Below, one piece after another: positions 8,894 through 17,172 of a DNA stretch of 37,725 nt (positions are counted from its first letter, which is position 1; each line of letters begins with the position of its first letter). The DNA comes from Pedobacter sp. (lineage in GTDB: Bacteria; Bacteroidota; Bacteroidia; Sphingobacteriales; Sphingobacteriaceae): positions 1-37,725 of the forward strand of contig SEDG01000017.1 in assembly GCA_004295885.1 (NCBI GenBank), given 5' to 3'. Under the pieces are notes generated by a model. It was not told where the DNA came from. It ran no database searches and was given only the letters and a program-made list of their open reading frames with translations. The position numbers were made by a program, and so were the translations under genes.

Positions 8894-9708
8894 TGGATTT
8901 TAAGAATAAGGTTGTCGTAATTACCGGTGCATCATCTGGTATTGGTAAGGCATTGGCCGAAGAACTGACAAAACGTGGCGCCAATGTTGTTTTGGGCGCT
9001 CGCCAATACGTAACACTTTGCGAAATTACAGCAGAGCTGGAAGCAAAATATGCAGTAAAGGCTTTAGCTGTTCAATGCGATGTAAGTAAGGAAAGCGATT
9101 GTGAAATGCTGGTTAAACAAACGTTGATCACCTTTGGTAAAATTGATGTTTTAATAAATAATGCTGGACTTTCGATGCGTGCGTTGTTCAACGATGTTGA
9201 TTTATCGGTTTTAAAAAACTTGATGGATGTTAATTTCTGGGGCACTGTTTATTGTACAAAATATGCCTTGCCAGAAATTTTAAAAACCAAAGGTAGTATA
9301 GTTGCCGTATCTTCTATTGCAGGTTACAGAGGTTTACCTGGAAGAACAGGTTATTCAGCTTCAAAATTCGCAATGAACGGTTTTATGGAATCACTCAGAA
9401 CTGAAAACCTAAAAACTGGTGTTCATGTAATGGTGGCTTGTCCTGGCTTTACTACTTCTAACATCCGCGTTGCTGCATTGGCAAAAGATGGTTCGGCTCA
9501 TGGAGAAACAAGTATGGAAGAAGGTAAAATGATGACCTCGGAAGCTGTTGCAGCGATTATAGGCGATGGTATTGTAGCTAGAAAACGTACCTTAATTATG
9601 ACAGGACAGGGTAAATTAGCGGTCTGGGTTAACAAATTATTTCCAGCATTTGCTGATAAAAAAGTGTTCGACTTGTTTGCGAAAGAGAAAAACCCTTTGA
9701 TTAAGTAG
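8893..9708 (+). CDS. Short-chain dehydrogenase/reductase (SDR)
   Basis: A 271-residue classical SDR. The cofactor loop TGASSGIG is at 11-18, NNAG at 89-92, the catalytic serine in the VSSIAG stretch near 140, and YxxxK at Y154/K158 (GYSASK). The motifs predict an NAD(P)-dependent alcohol/ketone oxidoreductase in the cytoplasm. The substrate is unknown. R37 in the GAR stretch after beta-strand 2 would favour NADP(H), which is inference. The ATG overlaps the stop of the upstream gene by 1 nt. A long hairpin-forming repeat follows the stop. Confidence 0.93.
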   Translation: MDFKNKVVVITGASSGIGKALAEELTKRGANVVLGARQYVTLCEITAELEAKYAVKALAVQCDVSKESDCEMLVKQTLITFGKIDVLINNAGLSMRALFNDVDLSVLKNLMDVNFWGTVYCTKYALPEILKTKGSIVAVSSIAGYRGLPGRTGYSASKFAMNGFMESLRTENLKTGVHVMVACPGFTTSNIRVAALAKDGSAHGETSMEEGKMMTSEAVAAIIGDGIVARKRTLIMTGQGKLAVWVNKLFPAFADKKVFDLFAKEKNPLIK

Positions 9709-9714
9709 ACTTCT

Positions 9715-9784
9715 GGAAATAGAGAATAGGGAATGGGAAATAGGTTAAGCCTTTTCTATTCTCTATTTCCCATTTCCTATTCCC
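9715..9784. repeat. Two-register hairpin repeat between the SDR and esterase genes
   Basis: The purine-rich left arm (9715-9744) and pyrimidine-rich right arm (9754-9784) are built from variants of GGGAATRGGAAATAG. GGAAATAGAGAATAG (9715-9729) pairs perfectly over 15 bp with 9756-9770. The second half of the left arm can instead pair, with one mismatch, with 9763-9777. The two pairings share bases and exclude each other. Confidence 0.75.
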
Positions 9785-9797
9785 AATAGAAATAAAT

Positions 9798-10640
9798 ATG
9801 CGGTTAACAACCATTCTTATGATTTTAGCTTTCCTCGGCCAGATTTTTACTGGCTCTGCTCAAATATGTGTAGAAAAGAATATCAATTATGCTGGTAATA
9901 CTTATCAAGCGAATACACTAAATATCTATCATAAAAAAGATAGTGTTAAAAGTAAAGATGTAATTGTTTTTGTTCACGGAGGTTCCTGGAGTAGTGGTAA
10001 AAAAGAAACCTATTGGTGGTTAGGCAGAAACTTGGCTAAAAATGATGTAGTAAGTGTAATTATTAATTATCCATTAGCACCAGATGTAACCTATAAAGAA
10101 ATGGCGGCAGCAACGGCTCAAGCTGTTAAATGGGTAAAAGATAACATTGCAACTTATGGAGGTAATGCTAACCGTATTTTTATAATGGGCCACTCGGCAG
10201 GTGGACATTTAGCAGAGCTGATCAATTCAGACCCACAATATTTCGCAACAGCTGGTATAGCAAACCCAATAAAAGGTGTGATTTTAAATGATCCCTTTGG
10301 TTTAGATATGGAAGAATATTTAACTAAGGCTGAAAAAGATGATTATTACACTGACTTCTTAAGAACATTTAGCAAGGAATCAAAAACGTGGCAAGCAGGT
10401 TCACCTTTGTTTTACGTGAAAAATGTTAAAAATCCTCACCTTATTTTCTACGGAACAAAAACCTATGAAGCCATACAAATTCAGTCTGAGCGAATTTATA
10501 AAACATTGCTAGCACAACAAATTCCAGTTAAGCTAGAAAAAATAGAAGGTAAAAAACACGTTCCGATGATTAGTCAGATGATTTGGGGAAGCAATAGCTT
10601 ATACAAAACCATTTTGAACTTTTTAAAAGAGACGAAGTAA
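9798..10640 (+). CDS. Secreted alpha/beta hydrolase, esterase/lipase-like
   Basis: A 280-residue protein with a signal peptide (about 1-20). The alpha/beta hydrolase landmarks are HGGSW (60-64, oxyanion hole), GHSAGGH with nucleophile S133, and KKHVPM with catalytic H254. It resembles BD-FAE-like carboxylesterases. The usual acid position near IFYGTKTYEAIQ has no Asp, so E224 may serve; this is inference. The likely location is the periplasm or outside the cell, with an ester substrate that cannot be named. It stands 89 bp after the SDR gene beyond a hairpin repeat and converges on the lipoprotein gene with a 4-bp gap. Confidence 0.85.
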   Translation: MRLTTILMILAFLGQIFTGSAQICVEKNINYAGNTYQANTLNIYHKKDSVKSKDVIVFVHGGSWSSGKKETYWWLGRNLAKNDVVSVIINYPLAPDVTYKEMAAATAQAVKWVKDNIATYGGNANRIFIMGHSAGGHLAELINSDPQYFATAGIANPIKGVILNDPFGLDMEEYLTKAEKDDYYTDFLRTFSKESKTWQAGSPLFYVKNVKNPHLIFYGTKTYEAIQIQSERIYKTLLAQQIPVKLEKIEGKKHVPMISQMIWGSNSLYKTILNFLKETK

Positions 10641-10644
10641 ACTT

Positions 10645-11217
10645 TTATAAAATTTCAACCAGTTTAATCGAACCATCTGAATTTAAACAGAACCTTCCAT
10701 TAATTAATTTCGAATTGGATTGTAAAGCGTTTGCAAATTCATTACATAAGTTGCCACAATCAATATCAGCTTCATCTAATAACGTGTAACCCGAAATGGC
10801 GTCTCCCTTTACGTAATTAATTAGGTCGTTCTTTAACGTTAAATTGAATGTGATGCTTTCATCGACCTTTGTTTTAGAAAGCACTTGCTTTAGTTGGTAT
10901 GCCTTAGACCTACCATCAGCCGGAGGATTTAAAATTTCTGTTTCCACTACTAACAGGTCGTATACGTAACCTACTTCATAATCAAAGCCAACGATTTGAT
11001 CGTAAAATGCAGACCAATTAGTACTTCCGATCTCATTTCCCTGTTGAGCAGAAAAAGTAATAACGGGGCCATAAGGTGCAACTGCGGTTTGCTTAAATTG
11101 GTTTATTCGTATTTTAATTTGATTTTCTGTTTTTTCACAAGAAGAAATTAAAAGCGTTGAGAGAGCTAAAAATGTAAGAAAAACAAGTTTTCTAGCGTTT
11201 AAGATGGTTTTTTTCAT
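10645..11217 (-). CDS. Lipoprotein, DUF4377-like
   Basis: A 190-residue predicted lipoprotein. The N terminus is basic and then hydrophobic, and ends in a lipobox with acylated Cys27 (LLISSC). The segment FDYEVGYVYDLLVVE followed by NPPADGRSKAYQLKQVLSKT resembles DUF4377 domains of Bacteroidota lipoproteins; the function is unknown. CGNLC near the end and a further Cys could form a disulfide. The gene has a good promoter candidate (TTG-N20-TACATTTG). It converges on the esterase gene with a 4-bp gap. Confidence 0.75.
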   Translation of the reverse strand: MKKTILNARKLVFLTFLALSTLLISSCEKTENQIKIRINQFKQTAVAPYGPVITFSAQQGNEIGSTNWSAFYDQIVGFDYEVGYVYDLLVVETEILNPPADGRSKAYQLKQVLSKTKVDESITFNLTLKNDLINYVKGDAISGYTLLDEADIDCGNLCNEFANALQSNSKLINGRFCLNSDGSIKLVEIL

Positions 11218-11246
11218 AAAAGAATAGGATGGAGAGTGGTTATATT

Positions 11247-11277
11247 CAAATGTAAAAAAATTAACTATTAGTTACAA
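11247..11277 (-). promoter_or_regulatory. Complete Bacteroidota-type promoter of the lipoprotein gene
   Basis: On the minus strand TTG (11277-11275), a 20-nt spacer and TACATTTG (11254-11247) match the consensus TTG-N17-23-TAnnTTTG. The 5' leader to the ATG is under about 30 nt. Confidence 0.65.
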
Positions 11278-11350
11278 CTAAGAGTTTAGTAATTTTCCCC
11301 ATTTTAAAGTTATCTTATTAAAAGTTAGTGTTTTAAAAATCGATAAATGC

Positions 11351-11381
11351 AAAAACCCCTACCAAATCAATGGTAAGGGTT
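11351..11381 (-). terminator. Probable terminator after the potassium channel gene
   Basis: An 11-bp stem with one mismatch, AACCCcTACCA / TGGTAaGGGTT, around a 6-nt loop. On the minus strand it is followed by TTTTTG. It sits about 150 bp past the channel stop. The rest of the 315-bp gap (11218-11532) holds only the lipoprotein promoter and no gene that I can see. Confidence 0.65.
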
Positions 11382-11532
11382 GTGCTAAACATTGGTAGAT
11401 GTTTATATAAAGTTCTTACTATCATCCGATAAATAACACTTCATCCTATTGAATTACGTGAATAATTCGACTAAAGAACAGAGAATTGAAACGTTTGTTT
11501 GCAATATTCCTAAAAGAGCTTCTATTGTAGAA

Positions 11533-12471
11533 TTAAGCTAAAATAGTATCACTAAGTTTCGATAAGTCTAATGTGGTTATGCCTTCTTCATCTTGAGACA
11601 AGATTGGAGAAAAGCGATGTTTGAAGAGGATGTGCTCATCTAAATAAGACGCTCTGCTATGTACTGTTTGAGAAAAAATGTCATCAAATGCGTTTAGGAG
11701 AATTAAAACTTCGGTTTCTCCCTCCATCATTTCTTCTTTTGTCATTCCAAAAAGAGGACTCTTTTCATCTATCGGATGAACAACAGTCCAACTCAATGAT
11801 AGCAATCCTATTTTATTCCTTTCTAATTCTAAAGGCAAAAACCGTCTAGTTTTTTTACCATCAACCACTTGATTTATGGTAAAAACCATTTGAACTTCGA
11901 TCTCAATTAATTGGTTGTTTCGCCCGTTGGCCAACCTAAACATCAGACCTGTTATTTCTTTATATAGCGCCACCACCATATTTTTACTGTATATAATTTT
12001 GGCATTTGGCCTAGAGAATCGGCCATACAATAAACCAGTTGCCAAGGCAAAAGCTAACAGGCCTAACATAGATTCGAAAGCGGCAATACAACTTGTTAAA
12101 AAGCCAACTGGACTTATGTGCCCATAACCAACAGTAGAAATAGTTTGCGCAGAGAAGAAGAAAGCGTCAAAAAAATGGTCGCGGGTAGTAATTCCAGGTG
12201 CGCCATGTAAATTTTCAATCCCAATTAAAACATAAATTGAAGCGAAAAGAATGTTAATTGCTAGATAGGCCATTAAAATGATAAACATAAACTTTCTCCA
12301 CGACATAGAAATTAGCCAGTTGTAAGTGTCGTTAGAACTGAATATTGGACGCCCGATTCTTTTAACATTAGAAGTTCCGTCGGCATTCATCATCCTTTGG
12401 TCTTTGCCCATTGGTCCTTTTCCAAAACCCAAGTCGTCTTCTTCGTGCTGTTTTCTTTTAATAAAAGCCAT
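11533..12471 (-). CDS. Inward-rectifier potassium channel, KirBac type
   Basis: A 312-residue protein. The two membrane helices lie at about 60-86 and 122-150. A pore loop between them holds the K+ selectivity filter TVGYG (113-117). The C-terminal half is a beta-rich cytoplasmic domain as in Kir channels (for example VQMVFTINQVVDGKKTRRF and LSLSWTVVHPIDEKSPL). It should form a tetrameric K+ channel in the inner membrane. The first 50 residues are charged and probably cytoplasmic. It is divergent from the tricorn protease gene; the 122 bp between them carry no exact TAnnTTTG. Confidence 0.93.
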   Translation of the reverse strand: MAFIKRKQHEEDDLGFGKGPMGKDQRMMNADGTSNVKRIGRPIFSSNDTYNWLISMSWRKFMFIILMAYLAINILFASIYVLIGIENLHGAPGITTRDHFFDAFFFSAQTISTVGYGHISPVGFLTSCIAAFESMLGLLAFALATGLLYGRFSRPNAKIIYSKNMVVALYKEITGLMFRLANGRNNQLIEIEVQMVFTINQVVDGKKTRRFLPLELERNKIGLLSLSWTVVHPIDEKSPLFGMTKEEMMEGETEVLILLNAFDDIFSQTVHSRASYLDEHILFKHRFSPILSQDEEGITTLDLSKLSDTILA

Positions 12472-12593
12472 ATTTTTAAATTGTTTTGAGAAAGATTTTG
12501 CAAATTAAGCATATTAAAAGGCTCGCCTAAATGTTACCCAATAATAGTTAATAATAAATATTTTGAAAGTATTTTAGCTAACCTAAATCCCAT

Positions 12594-15500
12594 ATGATGA
12601 AGAAAATTTTTACGCTATTTTTATGCTCTCTCTTTGCAATCGCGGCAAATGCAGAAACCCAACCGCAATGGATGCGTTATCCATCAATTTCACCAGATGG
12701 CACTAGCATTGTGTTCACTTTTAAAGGTGATTTATACAAAGTGTCTAGTGCTGGAGGAACAGCCCAGCAAATTACATTTCACGATGCCCATGATTTTATG
12801 CCGGTATGGAGTAAAGACGGAAAACAGATTGCGTTTGCTTCAAATCGTTATGGCAATTTTGATATTTTTATCATGAACGCCAATGGTGGTGCCGCAAAAA
12901 GATTAACTTATCACTCTGCAGACGAGTTTCCTTATAGCTTTACTTTCGATAATAAAGCTGTTGTTTTTGGAGGTGTAAGACAAGATGAAGCAATTCACCG
13001 TCAATTTCCCACAGGTTCACAACCCGAGCTTTATAGCGTAGCTACAGAAGGTAGCAGAATAAATCAAATATTTACTATTCCTGCCGAATATGTTCAGTCA
13101 TCAAAAGATGGATCAAAAATGATTTATCATGATAAAAAAGGTGGCGAAAATGAGTGGCGTAAACACCATAAATCTTCTGTTGCTAGAGCAGTTTGGTTGT
13201 ATGACAAAAAAACTAATAAACATCAACAACTGAGCAGTTTTTATGGAGAAAATAGAAACCCAGTATTCGCAGACCAAGAAAAAAGCATTTATTATCTAAG
13301 TGAACAAAGTGGAAACTTTAATATTCACAAAATGCCTTTGTCAGCTAATGCTAAAAATGAGCAAATAACTAATTTTAAAACGTTTCCAGTTAGATTTTTA
13401 AGCTCTTCTAACGACGGGTTGTTAAGCTTTGGTTATGATGGGGAAATTTACACGCTAAAGCCTGGGCAGCAGCCTAAAAAGGTGGAGGTAGCAATTACCA
13501 CTCAAGATAAAAACAATAACGAAAGCTTCATTGCGATTAATGGCGGAGTTAGAGAGATGGCAGTATCTCCTGATGGAAAAGAAGTCGCGTTTATAGCCAG
13601 GGGCGAAGTTTTTGTAACCTCTGCCGATGGCAAAATGACTAAAAGAGTAACCAATACTTCAGAGCAAGAAAGGTTTGTAGATTTTGCTCCAGATGGTAAA
13701 TCAATTATTTATTCTAGCGAGAGAAATGGAAAATGGCGCATTTATGAAGTGAAAAAAGTTCGTAAAGAAGAACCTTATTTCTTCGCATCAACAGTGTTAG
13801 AGGAGAAGTCTTTAGTAAGCAATGATAAGGATAATTATATGCCAAGCATATCGCCCGATGGCAAAAGAATAGCCTATATAGAGGATAGAAGAGCTTTAAG
13901 GGTGATGGAAATTGGCACCAAACAAGCAGTTACTTTATTGTCTCCAGACGAGTTATTTTACATGCAAGATGGCGACCAGTATTTCACCTGGAGCCCAGAT
14001 AGTCAATGGCTTTTGGCAACTTATCGTCCAACCATGTCAAATGGCGAAGTGGTGTTGTTAGATGCAAAGGGAAAACTGCCAATGAGAAATTTAACGAAAA
14101 GTGGCTTTGGAGATGGCAATGCAAAATGGGTAAATGGTGGCAAACAAATGTTGTGGTTTAGCAATAGAGATGGACTAAAATCTCAGGCAAATTCAGGTTC
14201 TTCACAACGTGATGTTTATGGAATGTTTTTCACAAAAGATGCTTGGGATCGTTTCAACCTAGATAAAGAAGATTTTGCCTTGTTAAAAGAAATGGAGGCT
14301 ACGCAAAAGAAAGCTAAAGATGAAGCCGATAAGAAAGCCGAAAAAGAAAAGGGAATAAAACCTATTAAGCCAGATTCTACCGTTAAATTTGATTGGGATG
14401 GAATGGAAATGAGAAAAGCTAGATTAACCATTCACTCTTCTTCATTAAGTGATGCAGTAATTACAAAAGACGGCGAAAAGCTTTTCTATTTGGCAAGTTT
14501 CGAAAAAGGAACTAATCTTTGGAGTACCAATCTTCGTACAAAAGAAACCAAGATGGAAATTGCTTTAGACGGAATGGGTGGAAGCCTAATGTGGGACAAG
14601 ACGCAAAAGAACTTGTACTTGTTAAGCGGAGGTAGAGTTTCTAAAATCAATACTGAAAATAATAAAAGAGAGCCAATTACCATTGAGGGAGAAGTGCAAG
14701 TTAATGCGGAAGCAGAACGTGAGTATATGTTTGAACACGTTTGGCTAAGAAACAAAGGGATGTTTTACACCGCTAATATGCATGGGGCAGATTGGGAAGC
14801 TTTAAAACCAGCCTATAAAAAATATCTTCCATCTATTGGTAATAGCTACGAATTTGCAGAAATGTTGTCGGAACTATTGGGCGAGCTTAACGTGTCTCAC
14901 TCTGGCGCTAGGTTTGGAAGCAGTACACCTACCGATGACGCTACAGCTTCACTGGGTATTTTATTAAACTATTCGCACAAAGGCGATGGAATATTAATTG
15001 AAGAAATTTTAGCTGGTGGACCATTAGATAGAGCAGCGAATACTGTTGCTAAAAAAGGAATGATCATCGAAAAAATAGATGGTCAATTAGTAGAAGCCAA
15101 TCAAGATATTGCTAAGTATTTAAACAGAAAAGCTGGTCAGCTCACCTTGCTAGAGATATTAAATCCTAAAAATGGAGAGAGACAGCAACTAACGATGAAG
15201 CCAATTCCCTTAGCGCTAGAAAATCAATTGCTTTACAGAAGATGGGTTAAAATTAACCAAGCAGAAGTTGACAGTTTAAGTAAGGGACAATTAGGTTATG
15301 TGCATATTCCTGGAATGAGTGATGGTCCTTATCGTAACGTTTATGAGGAAATGATGGGTAAATATGCTGACAGAAAAGCTGTTATTGTAGATACTCGATT
15401 TAATGGAGGTGGAGATTTAGTGTCTGATTTAGCAATGTTCTTTACGGGTCAGAAATTTTTAGATTATGCAACCGATAAACGTTCGGTAGGTGGCGAGCCA

Positions 15501-15842
15501 ACATTTAGGTGGACTAAACCTACCTTGGCAATGTTTAACGAGGCAAACTATAGCGACGGCCATTGTTTCTCTTGCGGGTATAAAGATTTAAAAATCGGAA
15601 AAACAGTAGGTATGCCGGTTCCAGGTACCTGTAGTTTTGCAGGTTGGGAAACATTAATTGATGGTACAAGATGGGGTTCTATTCCTATTAGTGCTAAAAA
15701 TAAAGCTGGAGAATGGTTAGAGAACAATGAAACTAAACCAGACATACTGGTAAAAAATATGCCTGGAATGATTGATCAGGGCAAGGATGAACAGTTAATT
15801 GTAGCTATTAAAGAATTAATGACAGAAGTAAAACCTAAATAA
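12594..15842 (+). CDS. Tricorn-type protease (S41 family) with beta-propeller and PDZ domains
   Basis: A 1082-residue protein with a signal peptide (about 1-20, IAANA-ET), so probably periplasmic. Many PD40/WD40-like repeats (SPDGTSIVF, SKDGKQIAFAS, SPDGKRIAYIE and others) make the propellers over about 25-550. A lysine/glutamate-rich linker lies near 565-590. The protease core carries the expected His in ELNVSHSGARFG (H769), a PDZ domain at about 800-870, FNGGGD near 935, and the likely nucleophile Ser in NYSDGHCF (S987) before KIGKTVGMPVPGT. It matches the tricorn core order and length. The start is ambiguous between adjacent ATGs at 12594 and 12597. Tricorn homologues degrade peptides; the partners here are not known. 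Confidence 0.93.
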   Translation: MMKKIFTLFLCSLFAIAANAETQPQWMRYPSISPDGTSIVFTFKGDLYKVSSAGGTAQQITFHDAHDFMPVWSKDGKQIAFASNRYGNFDIFIMNANGGAAKRLTYHSADEFPYSFTFDNKAVVFGGVRQDEAIHRQFPTGSQPELYSVATEGSRINQIFTIPAEYVQSSKDGSKMIYHDKKGGENEWRKHHKSSVARAVWLYDKKTNKHQQLSSFYGENRNPVFADQEKSIYYLSEQSGNFNIHKMPLSANAKNEQITNFKTFPVRFLSSSNDGLLSFGYDGEIYTLKPGQQPKKVEVAITTQDKNNNESFIAINGGVREMAVSPDGKEVAFIARGEVFVTSADGKMTKRVTNTSEQERFVDFAPDGKSIIYSSERNGKWRIYEVKKVRKEEPYFFASTVLEEKSLVSNDKDNYMPSISPDGKRIAYIEDRRALRVMEIGTKQAVTLLSPDELFYMQDGDQYFTWSPDSQWLLATYRPTMSNGEVVLLDAKGKLPMRNLTKSGFGDGNAKWVNGGKQMLWFSNRDGLKSQANSGSSQRDVYGMFFTKDAWDRFNLDKEDFALLKEMEATQKKAKDEADKKAEKEKGIKPIKPDSTVKFDWDGMEMRKARLTIHSSSLSDAVITKDGEKLFYLASFEKGTNLWSTNLRTKETKMEIALDGMGGSLMWDKTQKNLYLLSGGRVSKINTENNKREPITIEGEVQVNAEAEREYMFEHVWLRNKGMFYTANMHGADWEALKPAYKKYLPSIGNSYEFAEMLSELLGELNVSHSGARFGSSTPTDDATASLGILLNYSHKGDGILIEEILAGGPLDRAANTVAKKGMIIEKIDGQLVEANQDIAKYLNRKAGQLTLLEILNPKNGERQQLTMKPIPLALENQLLYRRWVKINQAEVDSLSKGQLGYVHIPGMSDGPYRNVYEEMMGKYADRKAVIVDTRFNGGGDLVSDLAMFFTGQKFLDYATDKRSVGGEPTFRWTKPTLAMFNEANYSDGHCFSCGYKDLKIGKTVGMPVPGTCSFAGWETLIDGTRWGSIPISAKNKAGEWLENNETKPDILVKNMPGMIDQGKDEQLIVAIKELMTEVKPK

Positions 15843-15853
15843 TTCAAAAAATT

Positions 15854-15884
15854 TTGCTTTTAATCAAAAACTATTACATATTTG
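15854..15884 (+). promoter_or_regulatory. Probable trp block promoter
   Basis: TTG (15854-15856), a 20-nt spacer and CATATTTG (15877-15884) differ from the consensus TTG-N17-23-TAnnTTTG at one base (C for the first T). It lies 8 nt before the leader peptide ATG. Confidence 0.5.
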
Positions 15885-15892
15885 CCAACAGA

Positions 15893-15946
15893 ATGATACA
15901 GATAAACGCAAATAAAAATTGGTGGTGGCATTACGCAACAGCGTGA
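15893..15946 (+). CDS. trpL: trp operon leader peptide with three tandem Trp codons
   Basis: A 17-codon open frame, MIQINANKNWWWHYATA, with TGG TGG TGG at 15920-15928. It is followed by a stop, a rho-independent terminator and trp genes, which is the classic arrangement of ribosome-mediated attenuation. The hairpin CATTACGC-aaca-GCGTGATG (15929-15948, one wobble pair) spans the codons after the Trp run. TTACGCAAC (15931-15939) is complementary to 15995-16005 and could form an antiterminator. Confidence 0.88.
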   Translation: MIQINANKNWWWHYATA

Positions 15947-15993
15947 TGTGATCCTTATTTATACGTTTATTTTTTTATAAAAATATTTTGAAG

Positions 15994-16021
15994 GGTTGCT
16001 TGTAAAAAGGCAACCTTTTTT
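15994..16021 (+). terminator. Attenuator terminator of the trp block
   Basis: GGTTGC (15994-15999) pairs with GCAACC (16010-16015) and is followed by six T, a G and four more T. The 5' arm GTTGC-tt-GTAA (15995-16005) can instead pair with TTACGCAAC in the leader (15931-15939), so terminator and antiterminator are mutually exclusive. It lies 71 bp before trpD. Confidence 0.85.
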
Positions 16022-16091
16022 GTTTTAAACCTATGACCGATCCTAATTTATTGGGGAGCTCTCATAAACCATAAAGACAATAAATTAATTG

Positions 16092-17081
16092 ATGAAACAA
16101 ATACTAAATCACCTTTTCGAAAATAAAACCTTTAGCAAAGAAGAAGCGCAACGAATTCTGACTTCAATTGCTTTAGGAGAATTTAACAGCTCACAAATTG
16201 CAGCTTTTATTACTGCTTATGGCATGAGAAATATCACGGTTGATGAATTACAAGGCTTCCGCGATGCGATGTTAGATTTATGCTTAAAAATTAATCTGTC
16301 AGATTTCGAACTGGTAGACCTTTGTGGTACTGGTGGCGATGGAAAAGACACTTTTAATATCTCAACTTTAGCCTCGTTTGTGGTGGCTGGCGCTGGTCAT
16401 AAGGTGGCAAAACATGGTAATTATGGAGTTTCTTCTGGTTGCGGTTCATCAAATGTAATGGAATATTTAGGTTATACTTTTACCAATGATGAAAGTAAAT
16501 TGAAACGTAGTTTAGACCAAGCGGGCATTTGTTTTTTACATGCTCCATTATTTAACCCAGCAATGAAAACTGTAGCGCCAATTAGAAAAGAATTGGGCGT
16601 AAAAACATTTTTTAACATGCTTGGCCCAATGGTAAATCCGGCGCAGCCGAAAAACCAAATTGTAGGTGTATTTAGTTTAGAGTTGGCTCGTATATATGCA
16701 TACCTATATCAGCAAACAGATAAAAATTATACCATTATCCATGCAGTGGATGGCTTTGATGAAGTATCACTAACCTGCGACTTTAAAACTTTCAGTAAAA
16801 AAGGAGAGGCTTTAAATAAGGTTTCAGATTTAGGTTTTGAAGAAATCAGCGAAAAGGATATTCAGGGTGGAGACACTGTAGAATCGTCAGCAGAAATTTT
16901 TACCAATATTTTAAATGGAAAAGGAACAGATGCACAAATGAATGTGGTGTTAACAAATGCAGCATTAGCCATCCAAACCATAAAACAAGATGTACCTTTT
17001 GCAGATTGTTATTACGAAGCCGAAGAATCTTTAATGAATAAAAAAGCTTTAGAGAGTTTTAAAAAATTGATAACTGTTTAA
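16092..17081 (+). CDS. trpD: Anthranilate phosphoribosyltransferase
   Basis: A 329-residue protein, full length. It transfers phosphoribose from PRPP to anthranilate, the second step of tryptophan synthesis in the cytoplasm. The glycine-rich PRPP loop GTGGDGKDTFN is at 79-89 and KHGN at 107-110, and NMLGPMVNPA is present. A TTG lies one codon upstream (16089), but the ATG at 16092 after an A/T-rich stretch is the better start. It is the first enzyme gene after the attenuator, where trpE and trpG would usually stand. The 70 bp before it hold a 14-codon open frame from 16034 but nothing recognisable of trpE or trpG. Confidence 0.95.
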   Translation: MKQILNHLFENKTFSKEEAQRILTSIALGEFNSSQIAAFITAYGMRNITVDELQGFRDAMLDLCLKINLSDFELVDLCGTGGDGKDTFNISTLASFVVAGAGHKVAKHGNYGVSSGCGSSNVMEYLGYTFTNDESKLKRSLDQAGICFLHAPLFNPAMKTVAPIRKELGVKTFFNMLGPMVNPAQPKNQIVGVFSLELARIYAYLYQQTDKNYTIIHAVDGFDEVSLTCDFKTFSKKGEALNKVSDLGFEEISEKDIQGGDTVESSAEIFTNILNGKGTDAQMNVVLTNAALAIQTIKQDVPFADCYYEAEESLMNKKALESFKKLITV

Positions 17082-17087
17082 TAAAGT

Positions 17088-17160
17088 AACCATATAAGGC
17101 ATTTAAGATAATATAAGTCTTTACGCCTAACTTAAATGAACTTATATTTCTTATATGGTT
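17088..17160. repeat. Nested and permuted inverted repeat between trpD and trpF
   Basis: The outer arms AACCATATAAG (17088-17098) and CTTATATGGTT (17150-17160) are perfectly complementary over 11 bp. Inside, ATTTAAG and ATATAAGT (17101-17118) have complements CTTAAAT (17131-17137) and ACTTATAT (17140-17147). These come in swapped order, so both inner pairings cannot nest at once. Confidence 0.75.
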
Positions 17161-17172
17161 CAAGCTTAAAAA

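Noticed and set aside
16034-16078. 14-codon frame MTDPNLLGSSHKP between the attenuator and trpD, considered as a trpE or trpG remnant
   Set aside because: No resemblance to either protein could be shown, and such a short frame is expected by chance.
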